Source: Xenoacremonium recifei | Lineage: Eukaryota > Ascomycota > Sordariomycetes > Hypocreales > Nectriaceae | Length of the DNA stretch: 58,371 nucleotides | Direction: 5' to 3' | Assembly: GCA_012184525.1 (NCBI GenBank) | Contig: WOFQ01000098.1 | Span: 1-58,371, forward strand | Shown: positions 34,691 through 46,699 of the stretch, in pieces | Numbering within the stretch: the stretch's first letter is position 1 | Layout: each line of letters opens with the position of its first letter | Translations under genes and position numbers: made by a program | The notes under the pieces: generated by a model | The model's database searches: none | Told to the model about the DNA's origin: nothing | Seen by the model: the letters and a program-made list of their open reading frames with translations, nothing else

Positions 34691-37600
34691 AGGCCCTAGA
34701 ATCTTCACAACTGCAAGGAAACGTAATAGCCAAGATTTGACCAGACTCGCATAGAATCGCTGCGAGATTATGATCTGAAAAGAACCCATATCCGTACCCC
34801 GCCCCCCAATAACCTATTTGGTATTCAGCGGGGAGTCGGAGGAGGCGCATGCCATCTCCCCGCGTTATCCATCCGTCGTCTTCGCAATACAGCAACACAC
34901 ATGGCATTTGTGCACCCGAGTCTCCCTGTTCCTCCACTTTGAGAATATTTGCTCCACTAATAAGATATCTCCCGTCCGAGGAGAAATGAAAGTGGGACGA
35001 AATTTTCAGACCGTCGCTGTATGAGCAAAGTAACTCTTCATGGATCGGATGGATGCTCTTGCCGACTTTGATGTTCCATACTTTCACAGAGAACTTCCTG
35101 CTGAAGAGCTTTGCTGAGTATATTACAGCCGGTCTATCACCCTTGGGTGAGACCGCAAGCAGCGACTGGCTAGAGTTGATGACGCCTGTATCGATACGAC
35201 CGATGCATTCTGCTGACGCAGGGACCCAGATGCGGGCATATCCGTCATAGTGAAGGGTGAAGACGTAGCGAGAGTCGCCAGAGAAACTCACCGCCCTGGC
35301 TCCGTCATATCCCTTTTCGAAATCTTCAAGTCGAGAGGTATTGGGCTTGGATGTAACAGCCAATAGGTACGTCAATCCGCCCTCCCATGCAGCGGCCAGA
35401 TACTTGCAGTCCGGGCTGAATTTGACAGAAGTAACCCTCCCGTAACCGTCTCCAGAGAGCTCTGCCACCTGTTCCACAGAACGTACGTCATAAATGCGGA
35501 CCAAGTTGTCATAGCATCCTGTTGCAAGGTATGGCCCGTCGGTTGAGACGTCTATGGGGATTATTGTCCAAGCGTCCTCCCAAAAACCAGGGCTGGATAT
35601 GGCTACCTTGCGGATTGGATGCTGCATGGTTAGATCCCAAAGCGCAATATCTCCTTGATCATACGCGGTAACGAGGACTGGACTTTTTTGATTTGATGAC
35701 ACTCTGGAGGATAGAACGCGATTGCCCAGATCCCTCTTTGACGGAAGCGTTTTAGCTCCTGTTGCATCGAGCATTCTCATGCCATTTTCCAAAACACATG
35801 CCAAGTGTTTCCCATTTGGTGAGAAGACAAATTTGGACGTTTCTTGATCGTCGTGAACGACCTGGAGAAGGTCCCCACTGATGGTCCAAACTAGTATCCC
35901 AGTGTCAGAATATCTGACTGCTAGTTTGTTATCTGTCACATTCAAGCTACAATTGGGGCTATTCCAACCTCCCAGGTGTGAGGGTTTCAGGTCCACGGTG
36001 CGTATGACTTTGCCTTCCATGTTCATGAAGAGAAGCTGGTCGCTGTTGTCCTGGGGTATATGAACGAGCTTATCGCTGGAAAGGAATGCTGTGAGCCCCG
36101 AATCGGGAATCTCCAGCACACATTCCTTGGTGCCGACGTGCCATACCTGGGAATTTAGATCAAAGTCAGAGACAAGGAGGCTTGTACCATCAGGAGAAAA
36201 CTGCATGGATTTTATGATGTTGAGGGGAGACGGGTCCTTCTCCAAAAGCTTCCCGGTAATATCCCACCAATATAAGTAATTCTGTTTGCCCCTATCTCCA
36301 GCTGCAGTGACGAGGGTGTTCTTGTTTGACAAAGCCATGACGTATACGAAGGCTTCAGTGACTCCGATACCCTCTAAGGAGGAGGTAAGCTTGAAGGATC
36401 GCGTTAGAGTTTTTGATTCGATGTTCCAGATGCGTATCATTTCGTCGTAGTCCCCCTCCTCCTCCTCGCCGTCGTCGTAAGAATACCCTCCAGAAATCAA
36501 GTCTTCGCTTTCCGCGGAGAAGGCCAGAAAACTGGATGGGGGCTCTAGAGATATGAGGCATGCCCCTGTAGCTGGGTCCCATATACTGGTCGAAGAGTTA
36601 TCGGACAAAGCCAAATATCGGCCATCGGGAGAGAATGCTAAGCAGGATATCTTCCTACTTTCTATGGTGTATTTCTCGGGGCTCCATTCTGCCTCCAGCC
36701 CAAAAATACGCTGAAGGTGTTCAGGCAGATATTTCGTGAAGCGCTTCTTGACGATGCTTTGTTCCGGAGAGAATGCGAGAGCAGAGCGATAGATCTGGAG
36801 TGGCATTTTTTCTATCAAGGACCGGAACTTCAAGGTGAATCGTATTAGGTCATGCACAACTGATACGACGCTATGCCCAGGGATCATTTTCTAAGAGAAG
36901 AGTGAGTTAATGATTGCATCAGCTCTCCTCCACTATCTGCTTACCTCTAAATGAGACTCGAGATGAGACAAGAGGTGTATGACATTGTCCGTCTCTTTCA
37001 AGAGACTCATGGCTTCGAGCCAGAAGAGAAAGTGACTCTGAAGGAAGGCATCGACATCATCCCATATCGTGATTGGGTCTTTGTCAAAACCGGCGATGAG
37101 GTGATGCACCCAGTACTTGCAGGCATACCGGACCTCTAGTGGAAGTCGGGCCTCGATGAGACTGTTGCTAATGTCTTCCCTAGATACAACCCAATCTTCG
37201 AGGTCGCAAATATTTCTCTTCAGGCGACCACTTTCACGCAGGAGGCTTAGACATCTGGACGCAAGGGCAAGGTGGATTGCAGTTCCATCGCACCAAAAGT
37301 CACCACTGAAGCGGTCACCCTTCTTCAGCACGAACTCACGGAAGGTGAGATGGTAGAGTTGTACTGGACGATGTGAGAGCTTGGGCACCAAGATAACAGA
37401 ATGAAGCGGCGTCAGGCGAGAAACAATGGTCCTTTCATCAATACCCAGAAGCTTCGCAATACCAGCCACGGGCAGGGGGTCGGCAAGAAGAACGATGGAT
37501 CCAACGATAGTCTTGAAATCCTTCAAATACTCTTGTAAATCGTCTTTGGATATTGCTTTGAGGATTTGATCGAGAATCGGCTTGTACAGCTCTGTCATGC

Positions 37601-38996
37601 CTTCAGCAAGGTGATAACCTATCCTCACGACCTTCTTTATCTGTTCCTCGGGGCTGAATGCCCCCGATGGTTCATCGATGTAACGGCAGAGGGTAGCAGC
37701 GTAGATGAAGAGTGAGTCCACCATGGTGATGATGGATTTGAAGTCATTCTCCCTCGGCCAGTTGTCGCCGAGGTTATGACGTTTTTTCATGAAGTTGAAC
37801 TTGGCCGTTAGATACACAATAATGTCTTTCTTGACGTCGCTTGGTGGTACTTCGTGCAAGAGGAAGGCTTTGTGATCATCAGTTGAAAGACTAGAGAACT
37901 TTTCGTCAATTAGTCTGGTAGGTCGACTTGTGATAAAGGCACGCAAGTTGACGGTCGAAATAGCGCCGCATCGGACCAGTAGCTGGATAATAGCTTTGAC
38001 TTTCTCGGGTTCGGCGCACTCGTCAAGAGCATCTACGACGATGACGACTGTCGGTACCGGATTCAAATCGACCTTGGAAAGAGGCTCGACTATGAGTTTA
38101 TCCCACTGCGCACCGATACTTTTTTGCTTCAGTGCAACGTTATCCTTGAGCGTTTGATCGAACTCGCTAATGCGGCCAAATCGTCGTCGAAATTGGGCGG
38201 CTAGTGTCGTGACAAATTCCTTAGCACTATCACGGCCTACGGACTTGTCGAAGAAGAACGTAGCACCCAAAGAGCCTTTGGTTGCAAGGCTTCTGCACAC
38301 ACTCCGAGAGATGGTCGACTTCCCTGTGCCAGCCATGCCACACAGCCAGAAGACCCGTTCGCTGGTCGCATCGGCCGCCCATTGATCAATATTGGCAAGG
38401 ATGTCGGTACGAGTGTTATCGAGGCAGAAACAATCGTCGTAATTGTCGGAGGGCTCGAGATCATTAATATCGAATGCTGCACCATCGGTTTCTCGAAGGT
38501 CAAGTTGGGAGAGGGATTGTTCGATGTCGAGGAGAAGGTTACTATACATTTTAGACTTGGAATCAACCTGGAAGGATGTAACTTACGTCTGATCAACCTG
38601 AAGAGCGCGATCGAAGGTGTCTGCCCAGCGTTGGATGCACACTGCGGCCTCGATGGTGTCGGGCTTTTTGAGCGGCCACGCCAAAGTCCCAATTCCAAAT
38701 CGATGCATCCTACGGCCGCCCCCGACTTTCTCTAGGAGCTCCTTTAGGTATTCATTGCATTTTCTTCCATCTTCTGCAAGCTCTTGTGACGCTCTGAGTT
38801 TCTGGCCTTTGGGCCTGCCAAGGAGCTCTCGTAAGCTGGCAGCTACCTTGTTGAGGTTCTCGAGCTCTTCGCAAAGGCGCTTGACCTCTTCCTTGGCGCT
38901 GATAACACCTCGTGTGTATTTGTAAACAGTACCTGCAACTTTGGCACCAATCTCGATGACGGCTGTGATGCTCGATGCGGCGCTGACGCCATCCAT
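34689..38996 (-). CDS. STAND receptor: HeLo-like N-terminal domain, NACHT, divergent WD40 propeller
   Basis: A fungal NLR-type receptor of 1402 aa in three exons: 38587-38996, 36945-38541 and 34689-36890, with joins in phase 2 and phase 0. Residues 1-137 form a helical domain of the HeLo-like/PigL_N type (ITAVIEIGAKVAGTVYKY..), known in related proteins as a membrane-targeting cell-death domain. The NACHT NTPase has its Walker A GMAGTGKS at 205-212 and Walker B VVDALDEC at 305-312. A winged-helix region and the CKYWVHHL linker motif typical of NACHT-WD40 proteins follow. The C-terminal 730 residues contain at least ten degenerate WD40 blades (AFSPDGRYLA, FSPNGKHLA, KFSPDCKYLA). The blades are diverged from each other, unlike those of the receptor at 43006. 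Here effector and receptor are fused, so no amyloid adaptor motif is needed, and none is seen. Likely role: non-self recognition and regulated cell death. Confidence 0.88.
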
Positions 38997-40185
38997 GGCG
39001 GTTCTCGTTGAAGAGTGAGACTCTGCAGTTGAAGAGATTTCCCCGCAGTCAGGACGCGATTTCCATCGGGACAAGTCTGGGCTTCATCGGGTATGACTGC
39101 AGCTGTGGCCTGATTATTGGGCATCCATGCAGCTCTGATGCACAGCCACAATGGCTGAATTGTTAAAAATTCACACTCTATGATTGGAAATACTAGAAAC
39201 AAGCCTCTTTGTCAATTTTATAGAAGAATAAGCTTCTAGCTTGAGAAGATGTCGAGCCTTGAGCCAATATCTGTCAGTAGGGAACAGGTCCAGAGGACCG
39301 CCTATAGAGGGACCAGGATAAGTGCTCAGGATCTTTGATACAGCAATCACGGAAAACCACTACAAAAATCCCGATAAGGTATTAGTTCATACGCAGATTA
39401 AGATAAAGTTCAGTTCATTGATAGTGATATAGCACGAATAATTATACTTTTGATCTCAATCCTCTTTGAAACAAATCTTGCAAACAATGGAATGCTAGTG
39501 GATATCGATGTTGGCAGGCAGGATTTTAACTAATGGCAAAATCAGAAAAATTGGATGAATTAGCTACGGCCCTGTAACTCTTTTGCCCAGTAGTGGAAGC
39601 ATCACAGTCATCATGTTCAGACTCCGTGAGGAAGAGTCTAGCTAATGTAGGGCATAAAGTCCTATCTTCAATTGAAGCTTACAAATCGATGCAGGCTCTG
39701 AGGTGCGGTTCTCTTAACAATATTGGAGTCTTGGTTGGTTTGTGAGAGCCTTTGATGTCCCCCTGATATCTGTACTTACGTTGGTTTTCCTCTTCTAGAA
39801 GTCCGTTGTCGCCAGCATGAACCTCTCGCCAAGTACTCCGTATCAGTGATCTCGAGATCTGCACCCAACCTTTATTTGTATTTTTTGTGACAATGCTTTT
39901 TGAAGTCGTATCATGTGTCATTGACTTGGCTGTAAGCGGCCTTGTAATTTACTCATTCATCAATTACTTATTAGACCCCAAAGGGCTGGGTCGCAGAGAA
40001 ATCCTCAACTTACTGTACACTTTTTAATTTGTTATCCAATGCGATTCAGAGCAACGCAACGGACCTTGATTTTAAAGCATTCGATATATTCGCAACTGTG
40101 AGGCTCAACGGGCACAAAATCCCTGAAGCAGACAACATGTCCTTGAGTATCGTATTTACACGAGTGCAAGCCATGAACCAGTATT
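38997..40185. other. AT-rich intergenic region upstream of the NLR gene
   Basis: No recognisable gene in about 1.2 kb. It contains the promoter of the receptor. The AT-rich stretch from 39220 to 39660 looks like decayed sequence, but no element family can be named. Confidence 0.45.
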
Positions 40186-40509
40186 CTAGATACATTCCAC
40201 ATTCCACGATGCCCAATCATATTGTGGTACAATACAGGCATCTTCCTCCGCATCAGTATAAATTCCTGGAGGGTCGTTCTCTGCGCAAGCCCCATCACCA
40301 TACAAGTAAAGGTAACAGTTGCCTAGAGGCGCTATAATCTCGAACGAAGCAGTGTTTGCTGGCCTGCCTACGCAAGACGAACTGCCAGTGCCGTCATAAG
40401 CGCCAGTGAGTCCAGTGGGTGACGATCCACATCCGCCGGAATAAAATGCGACACCCCATGTGGCCGAAACCGTAGGAACGATAAAACAGAGCACGCCGAG
40501 TGGCTTCAT
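40186..40509 (-). CDS. Small secreted cysteine-rich protein (effector-like)
   Basis: A 107-aa single-exon frame. Residues 1-16 form a signal peptide (MKPLGVLCFIVPTVSA) with a likely cleavage after SA. The mature part of about 90 residues has six Cys (GGC, SSC, GNC, GAC, DAC, VEC), enough for three disulfides, and is acidic and rich in Gly, Ser, Tyr and Trp. It matches the profile of fungal small secreted proteins (effectors, antifungal or self/non-self peptides), but I recognise no named family. It is isolated in AT-rich sequence between two NLR-type loci, a typical place for fast-evolving genes. The stop codon lies right after the last Cys-Ile. Expression is unproven. Confidence 0.65.
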   Translation of the reverse strand: MKPLGVLCFIVPTVSATWGVAFYSGGCGSSPTGLTGAYDGTGSSSCVGRPANTASFEIIAPLGNCYLYLYGDGACAENDPPGIYTDAEEDACIVPQYDWASWNVECI

Positions 40510-41584
40510 GGTCTTGTGTATGCAGGAAGTGTTTTGAGGATGGGGTCAGCTGAGAACCCTATATACTGAAAAGTATTCAAGAGATTTATAGAGATGTTTC
40601 GCAAACTGTGCAGATATTGAAAACATTTCGAGGTTCAGAGACGTTAATGCCCATATTTATAGTTAGTAGAAATCTATATCGGACAAGAATGACACTGCAG
40701 ATCGACGCTCCAAGCTGGTATTTCCATCAATGGGAACGATATAAGACGTATGTGACGCCGATGAAGGATTCTTCCTCCCACCTCGTATTTTAGCCGATAG
40801 TTGAATGGCAACAACAGGACATATAGAATTTTTCTGCCTAAAGTGGATTCCTCCCGGGTAATGCGAAGGATCATGAGGTAGTGAGGGCCTCCAAGAGCAG
40901 ACATATCGTGCGAAAGTATGTTACTAAGTAGCATGATACAGCACCGTATAGTCATCAGGGCTGGTTATTAGCTGCTATTAGTATTAGGTGTGAGAGATCG
41001 ATACCTCGAAGCTGGCCCATGCATGCTAGTGAACAAGCTTCGGGGTCTGTTTAGTGCGGTCTATGTTGCGAAAAGAGCAAAGTAACGAAACAGCAGAACC
41101 CAGACCGGAGTTAGGGCTGAGAAAGTCATATTAGGCCTAATACTGTGCATTTATTCCTACCAGACAAAAGTCCCTGGGACTGCTGCTGCCTGATCCCCCC
41201 ACATGTAGCGACACCTTCCAGTCATGCGTTTTGCCGATCGAAGCCTATACTTTGCCGTCTAGGGGGAGCTGAGCTGGACAAGGCAAATGAGGCAGACCTA
41301 GAGACTAAAAGGCGACTCTCAGGCACTTGCAAACTTTGTCGCCGCGGGGAAGAAGAGGCAGGCTGAGATTGAAGCAGAAATGGCCAAGGTTTAACTTTCA
41401 GTTAATTGAATGGCTTGATTATACTTACGATATATCTCTTTCATATTTATTACGTTCGTAATTGAGTCGCTTCTAAACTATCATGTACTCGTCCCCGTTA
41501 CCATCCGACCTCTTTTTAGAATCAATGTAAAAATTGTCTACTAAGTCGAGTCACAGTGTCTCCTCTAATTGAGCCTAGGCCTAT
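40510..41584. other. AT-rich intergenic region
   Basis: No supportable gene. Several short frames have no features of coding sequence. Confidence 0.45.
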
Positions 41585-42448
41585 CTAGTCCCGATTATTG
41601 AATGTGTTGGTGTTTGTGCCATAATTCATGCCCATTTGGGCGCCACGGTTATCATTTCCAAAGCGAATGTCAATTCTGCCATGGGAGCCTCCAGCATTTG
41701 CAGCGGCGTCTTGGGCCGTCTTGAGAAGTGCCTCGAGGAGTTTGCGTGATGCACCTAACGCAGCTTTCTCTACTGCAACCTGGCCAAGGGCACTGTCCTG
41801 GTCGTCTTCTGTCTCATCTTCGCCGATGTTTGTGTCACCAAGTGTCTCTACCTTGCTATCTACCCCAGATAGCTGTTTGTCTGTCTTCTCTATCGCTTCC
41901 GTAAGCTCCTTTTCTTTGGTCGATATCATAGCCATCGTCTCCTCAGGCTTGTGTGTTTGCTGAAGGGATATTTGCCTAGCCTCTTGTTACTATTTGCGTA
42001 TAACAGCCTTGAGTGTCTAACAGCCAACTTACAAGTTCGTGATACCGACAACCATTGTAAGGCTGAGTTTACAACTCCGGAGCTGCTCGGACATGGACTT
42101 TATCTGACCCTGCCTGAAGAGGCCAACCACCGTCCGATCTCGCCATGAGAGCTTTCCATCCTCGCTATGTCTAGTCCAACGACCGAGAGATCTCTTGAAC
42201 TTGTTGCATGACTTTTCACATAGCTCTAGGGTTTTTTTCAATAGGTCAATTGCAATCTCACTCATCAATGCCCACTGTGCGTCGGACAGAGCCTGGAAAG
42301 ACTCGAGGGCTCCCTCGACTGAAAGTAGATCTTCTTCGAGTGACCTGATATCTTTGGGTGCATCGATAATACTCTGAACAGTGTCTAGCAAAACATGCAC
42401 AGAGTGGAGCGCCGGAGCAGCAAGACCTAAAATAGTAGCCGGGTCCAT
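41585..42448 (-). CDS. HeLo-like cell-death effector with C-terminal sigma-type amyloid motif
   Basis: A protein of 268 aa in two exons (42033-42448 and 41585-41975; donor GTAAGT, acceptor CTAG, phase 2). Residues 1-140 are a HeLo-like/PigL_N-type helical domain (DPATILGLAAPALHSV.., LSWRDRTVVGLFRQ.., LRSCKLSLTMVVG), a family known for membrane-permeabilising cell-death activity. A charged coiled-coil-like linker (about 150-235) follows. The last 25 residues form a Gly/Asn motif of pattern FGxxNRGxQxGxNxGT ending in F. The same pattern starts the neighbouring divergent receptor at 43006. In characterised fungal pairs, such a shared motif lets an activated NLR template the amyloid folding of its effector, which then attacks the membrane. 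The gene pair, spacing and motif match are visible; the mechanism is inferred from homologues. An alternative acceptor (TTCAG) is out of frame. Confidence 0.85.
41597..41662 (-). other. Sigma-type amyloid signalling motif, effector copy
   Basis: Codons 244-265 of the effector: FG, NRG, Q, G, N and GT at fixed spacing, closing with Phe. About 12 of 24 positions are identical to the receptor copy at 43018-43089. It sits at the extreme C terminus, as expected for an effector. Confidence 0.75.
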
Positions 42449-43005
42449 AATGGACAAAGTATCAGACTAAACCACCGGGCCAAAAATTAGCAAAATAAAT
42501 GCGCTAACTACCTCAGCTGTCTTTCCAGTGACTTACCTGAGATACGCTCTATCTGACACAAAGTATGATAGCAACTGGGATGATTGTGTTGGGAGATGAA
42601 TGCAGTCTCCCAGAGCAATAAGTGCCTGAAGGACTGCGGCTGAAGCGGAGGCCTCAATCACGTGCAGTCGTTGGGCAGCAATTGGGCAACCGATCATTTC
42701 GGGACACTCAGCCTCTTCACCCTCGTCGCAGCGCGAGTCGTAAGAGAACCTCGAAGTTCCTACGTCCCGCCGCCATTTGCGACAAATCCCCTTTGCCGCG
42801 GCCCTCATTTCGTTCATCGCGGGGTTTAGCTCGTACAGATCGCCAAGAGATGTCCTAAATCCTCTCGTGCGGTTGAAGACAGTGATTAGCCATCTGAGGC
42901 CCGACTCCCGAGAGTTTGATATGCTCGATCTTAATAACTTCGCAACGCGAACGGCCACTGCGTTCCCTACAGTACGTGCTGCAAGCACACCAACTTATCC
43001 GCATA
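42449..43005. other. Divergent promoter region between effector and receptor
   Basis: 557 bp shared by the two start sites, so co-regulation is plausible. A minus-strand open frame (about 42533-42988, 150 codons) occupies most of it. I recognise no domain in it and cannot join it to the effector, so I leave it as unassigned; its length for such a short spacer is mildly odd. Confidence 0.55.
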
Positions 43006-46000
43006 ATGGACCCAAATGTCACGTTCGGGGACCGAAACCGGGGCTCACAGGTAGGATATAACAGTGGGACGATCAACAATATGTTCTACGATTCTCCAGG
43101 TACGGGAGGTCAGCGCCTTCAACGTAGGCTTCACGCTCAAAATAACTAGAACGACAGACGGACGAGCTCTTGGCCGACCTTCGCATCACCGACCCCCGCC
43201 ATGATAAGAAACGCATTGAGGACAGCAAAGGCGGGTTGCTAGAAGAGTCATACCGTTGGATCCTCGAGCACGATGACTATCAACGCTGGCTTGACGACCC
43301 GCAACGCCGTCTGCTTTGGATCAAGGGCGATCCCGGTAAAGGCAAGACCATGCTATTATGCGGTATAATCGACAAGCTAGACTTTGCAACAAGATCAACA
43401 GGCCCCGGAGCCGAAAAGCTTCTATCGTACTTCTTTTGCCAGGCGACCGACGACCGTTTAAACAGTGCCACGGCTGTCTTGCGAGGCTTGATATATGTCC
43501 TAGTCAACCAACAGCGCTCGCTCGTTTCCCACATTGAGAAAAAGTACAAACATGCAGGAAAAGCCGCTTTCGAGGATGCAAATGCCTGGATTGCCCTGCG
43601 GGAGACTTTCTTCGATATTCTGAAAGATCCGACCTTGAAGGAAGCCTACCTAATCATTGATGCGCTCGACGAGTGCGTGACTGATCGGCCACAACTGCTT
43701 AAACTGATCGTTGAATCGCTAGCAATATCCAGTCACATGAAGTGGGTTGTGTCAAGCCGCAATTGGCCCGCCATCGAACGTCTGCTCGCCGGCCTCGACA
43801 ATATGGCCCTGAACCTCGAAGTCAACGCTGATGTTGTATCTCACGCTGTAGATTTGTACATCGATCATAAAGTATCGCAACTCGTATCTATACAGGACGA
43901 CCAAGACCTGCAAGATCAAGTCTGTCAAGGCCTGCGCCAGAAGGCCAACGGCACATTCCTCTGGGTTGCTCTCGCTTTTGAGGAACTCCATCGTCAGGAC
44001 GATGCAGAATACGAGGAAGCATCAGAGTTGTTGCGAATTCTCGACCAGATACCTCGAGATTTGTCTGAGGTTTACAAACGCATGATGAAACAAATCAATC
44101 TCTTGGGGGGTCGCGATCCGGATCATTGTCGAACTATACTCGCTACTGTGGCCACTGCATATCGGCCGCTTGATCTATGTGAACTGACCAAGCTCGCTGG
44201 CTTCAAAGGCAACTTGACAAAACCAGAAGCGGCAAAAAGGCTCGTCAAGAAGTGTGGCTCATTCTTGACCATACAGGACATCACTGTTCTATTCGTGCAT
44301 CAGTCGGCCAAGGAATATTTGGTCACAGACGCTTCTACCGGAATCTTTACCTCGGGGCTGGAGAAGGTACATCACGACATTTTTTCTCAATCGCTGACCC
44401 TGATGTCAGCCGTACTGAGGCCTGATATGTATAATATCCATGCTCCGGGAATTCACATCGGGCAAGTTGCCTTACCCGACCCAGATCCGCTCGCTGGGGT
44501 GCGGTATTCGTGCATATATTGGGTTGATCACCTTTGTGACTCGTTTCTTCACCAACTAGCCCACAACGAGGGTGACATGCATGACTATGGCATTATACAT
44601 GCCTTCCTCAAAAACAAGTATCTCTATTGGCTCGAGGCTCTCAGTCTGTCCCGACATATGCGGGAGGGCTTCACAGCAATGAGGAAGCTCGAAGATCTGG
44701 TGAGTGTCGAATTGGCATTATTCACGGTGATAACTGACTGATAAATGACCAGAGACACAGAATGGGAAATGAGCTAGCTGATCTCGTTCGAGATGCTTCA
44801 CGATTCATCTTATCCTTTGGATTGATGATTGGGAACACTCCTCTTCAAGCGTACGTATCGGCTCTCCTGTTCAGCCCAACCGGCAGTGCGATACGCAGGT
44901 TGTTTCAAAGGAACGTGCCGCATTGGATAACTCTGAAACCTGTGGTGAAAGAAGACTGGGACTCGTGTATGCAAACTCTTACAGGTCATACCGGTGGGGT
45001 GAAGTCGGTAGCGTTCTCACCAGATGATACACAGCTAGCGACGGCATCGGACGACCGAACCATCAAGATCTGGGACGCGGCATCAGGCGCTTGCACACAA
45101 ACGCTTGAGGGGCACGAAGATTGGGTTAGATCGGTGGCATTCTCCTATGATGGGATGCAGTTGGCGTCAGCGTCGCGGGACCGTACTGCTAAAATTTGGG
45201 ATATAGTATCGGGGGTATGCATACAAACACTCAGGGGGCATGACGGTGAGCTTTATTCGATCGCTTTTTCGAGGGCCAATATACGAGTTGCATCAGCAGC
45301 AGACGACAAGACTGCTAAGATATGGGATACGGCATCAGGGGACTGCAAAATGACGCTTGAGGGGCATACCGACATGGTTGGCTCGGTAGCGTTTTCGTGG
45401 GATGACAAACAATTAGCATCGGCGTCAGACGATCGTACCGTCAAGATTTGGGATATGGACTCAGGCATATGTACACAAACCCTCGAAGGGCATCGTGACC
45501 TGGTTACCTCAGTGGTATTCTTGCAAAACAGTGAACAATTGGCGTCCGCGTCCGCCGATTGCACTGTCAAGATTTGGGATATAGAATCAGGCGTACGCAT
45601 AAGGACGCTCAAAGGGCACACGGGTGGGCTTTACGCAGTGGCACTCTCTCAAAACAGCACGCGACTAGCAACAGCGTCAGCGGATACCACTGTGAAACTC
45701 TTCGATAGGATTTCAGGCCAATGTGAACAGACATTGGTAGGACACACTGACTGGGTGTACTCAGTCACATTCTCTCAGAACGGTACACGGCTAGCATCAG
45801 CATCAAACGACTGCACCGCTAAGATATGGGACGCGGTCCCACTTGACGATATACAAGTATACGAAAAGAATGACGGCAAGATTGACTCGATGAAGTTCTC
45901 GCAGAACGGCACACGTCTTATATCGAGATCACATCATAAAACCAAGACCTGGGATACCGCTTCGGGAAAGCTTATTGCGACTGATACTGCCTTTAAGGAA

Positions 46001-46339
46001 TACTATACCAAAGTTGCTTTTGATGATGACGACGACGGCCCAACGAATATATTACAAGATGTTATCTATAACCGATTTCCACCACGGTCACCTACGTCCT
46101 CGAATACAAGAACCGAGTCCTTGCCCACCCAATCGGTGGATCAATACAGAGTGAGCCCAGATTCAACCTGGATCACTTTCAAAGGTCAGAATATACTTTG
46201 GCTGCCTCCTGAAAATCGACCTGGAGAATATGCGGTGTTCAGAGACACAGTTGGTATTGGCACTGGTACGGGGCGGGTTTTTTTTATCGCTTTCAAGGAG
46301 AACACCCCGCTGGTTTTAAACTTCGAGCCCGTCCATTGA
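43006..46339 (+). CDS. NACHT-WD40 receptor with N-terminal sigma-type amyloid motif
   Basis: A STAND/NLR receptor of 1076 aa in three exons: 43006-43099, 43150-44699 and 44753-46339. The first intron (GTACGG..ACTAG) joins in phase 1 and the second (GTGAGT..CCAG) in phase 0. There is no globular N-terminal effector domain: residues 4-28 are the amyloid motif shared with the effector encoded next door. NACHT Walker A GDPGKGKT is at 91-98 and Walker B LIIDALDEC at 199-207, and the CIYWVDHL linker precedes the propeller. From about residue 620 come seven 42-residue WD40 repeats that are nearly identical in framework (TLxGHxxxVxSVAFS..ASASxDxTxKIWD), then one or more degenerate blades. Such uniform repeats are typical of HNWD-type recognition receptors. 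Inferred role: ligand binding by the propeller, NACHT oligomerisation, and amyloid templating of the effector. Confidence 0.9.
43018..43089 (+). other. Sigma-type amyloid signalling motif, receptor copy
   Basis: Residues 5-28 of the receptor: FG, NRG, Q, G, N and GT at the same spacing as in the effector's C terminus, closing with Phe-Tyr. It lies entirely within the first coding exon, which encodes almost nothing else. Confidence 0.75.
44966..45848 (+). repeat. Seven tandem 126-nt WD40 repeat units
   Basis: Seven in-register units of 42 codons within the receptor gene. The framework residues are almost invariant, while positions just after the GH and before the SVAFS strand vary. This is consistent with concerted evolution plus diversification of the binding face, as described for HET-E/HET-D-type genes. 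The repeats are prone to expansion and contraction. Confidence 0.85.
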
Positions 46340-46699
46340 TATTACTCTCACACAATGTCATAAGACCTAAGCATATCGTGAAACTCGTAGTTCCTGGTTT
46401 CCGTGTGGAGTGTTCTTTGGGCGTAAATGATTGAAAGGACACGACAGCGCGGTCTCGATTATGGTCTTTTGACGGCTTTGCTCGTGGACACCGCCCCTGC
46501 CAGTCTGCCATAAACGACTCTCTCTTTTCACACGCCGGTGGTAGGATCTCCTATCACTGTGGGCATGAATCGCGTGTACGCGATAGCGATGAAGGCATCC
46601 TCACAACAAACCTCAAATTACTTTCATCCTGCACATATCTGTATGTCTGAGTCACAAGACCATCGATACCTTATGCATATGAATTGGATACTTTAATAT
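46340..46699. other. Short intergenic region
   Basis: Between the receptor stop codon and the HAD remnant. No feature is recognised. Confidence 0.5.

Noticed and set aside
44966..45848. Tandem repeats as a non-coding satellite or CRISPR-like array
   Set aside because: The 126-nt period is 42 codons in frame and encodes canonical WD40 blades.
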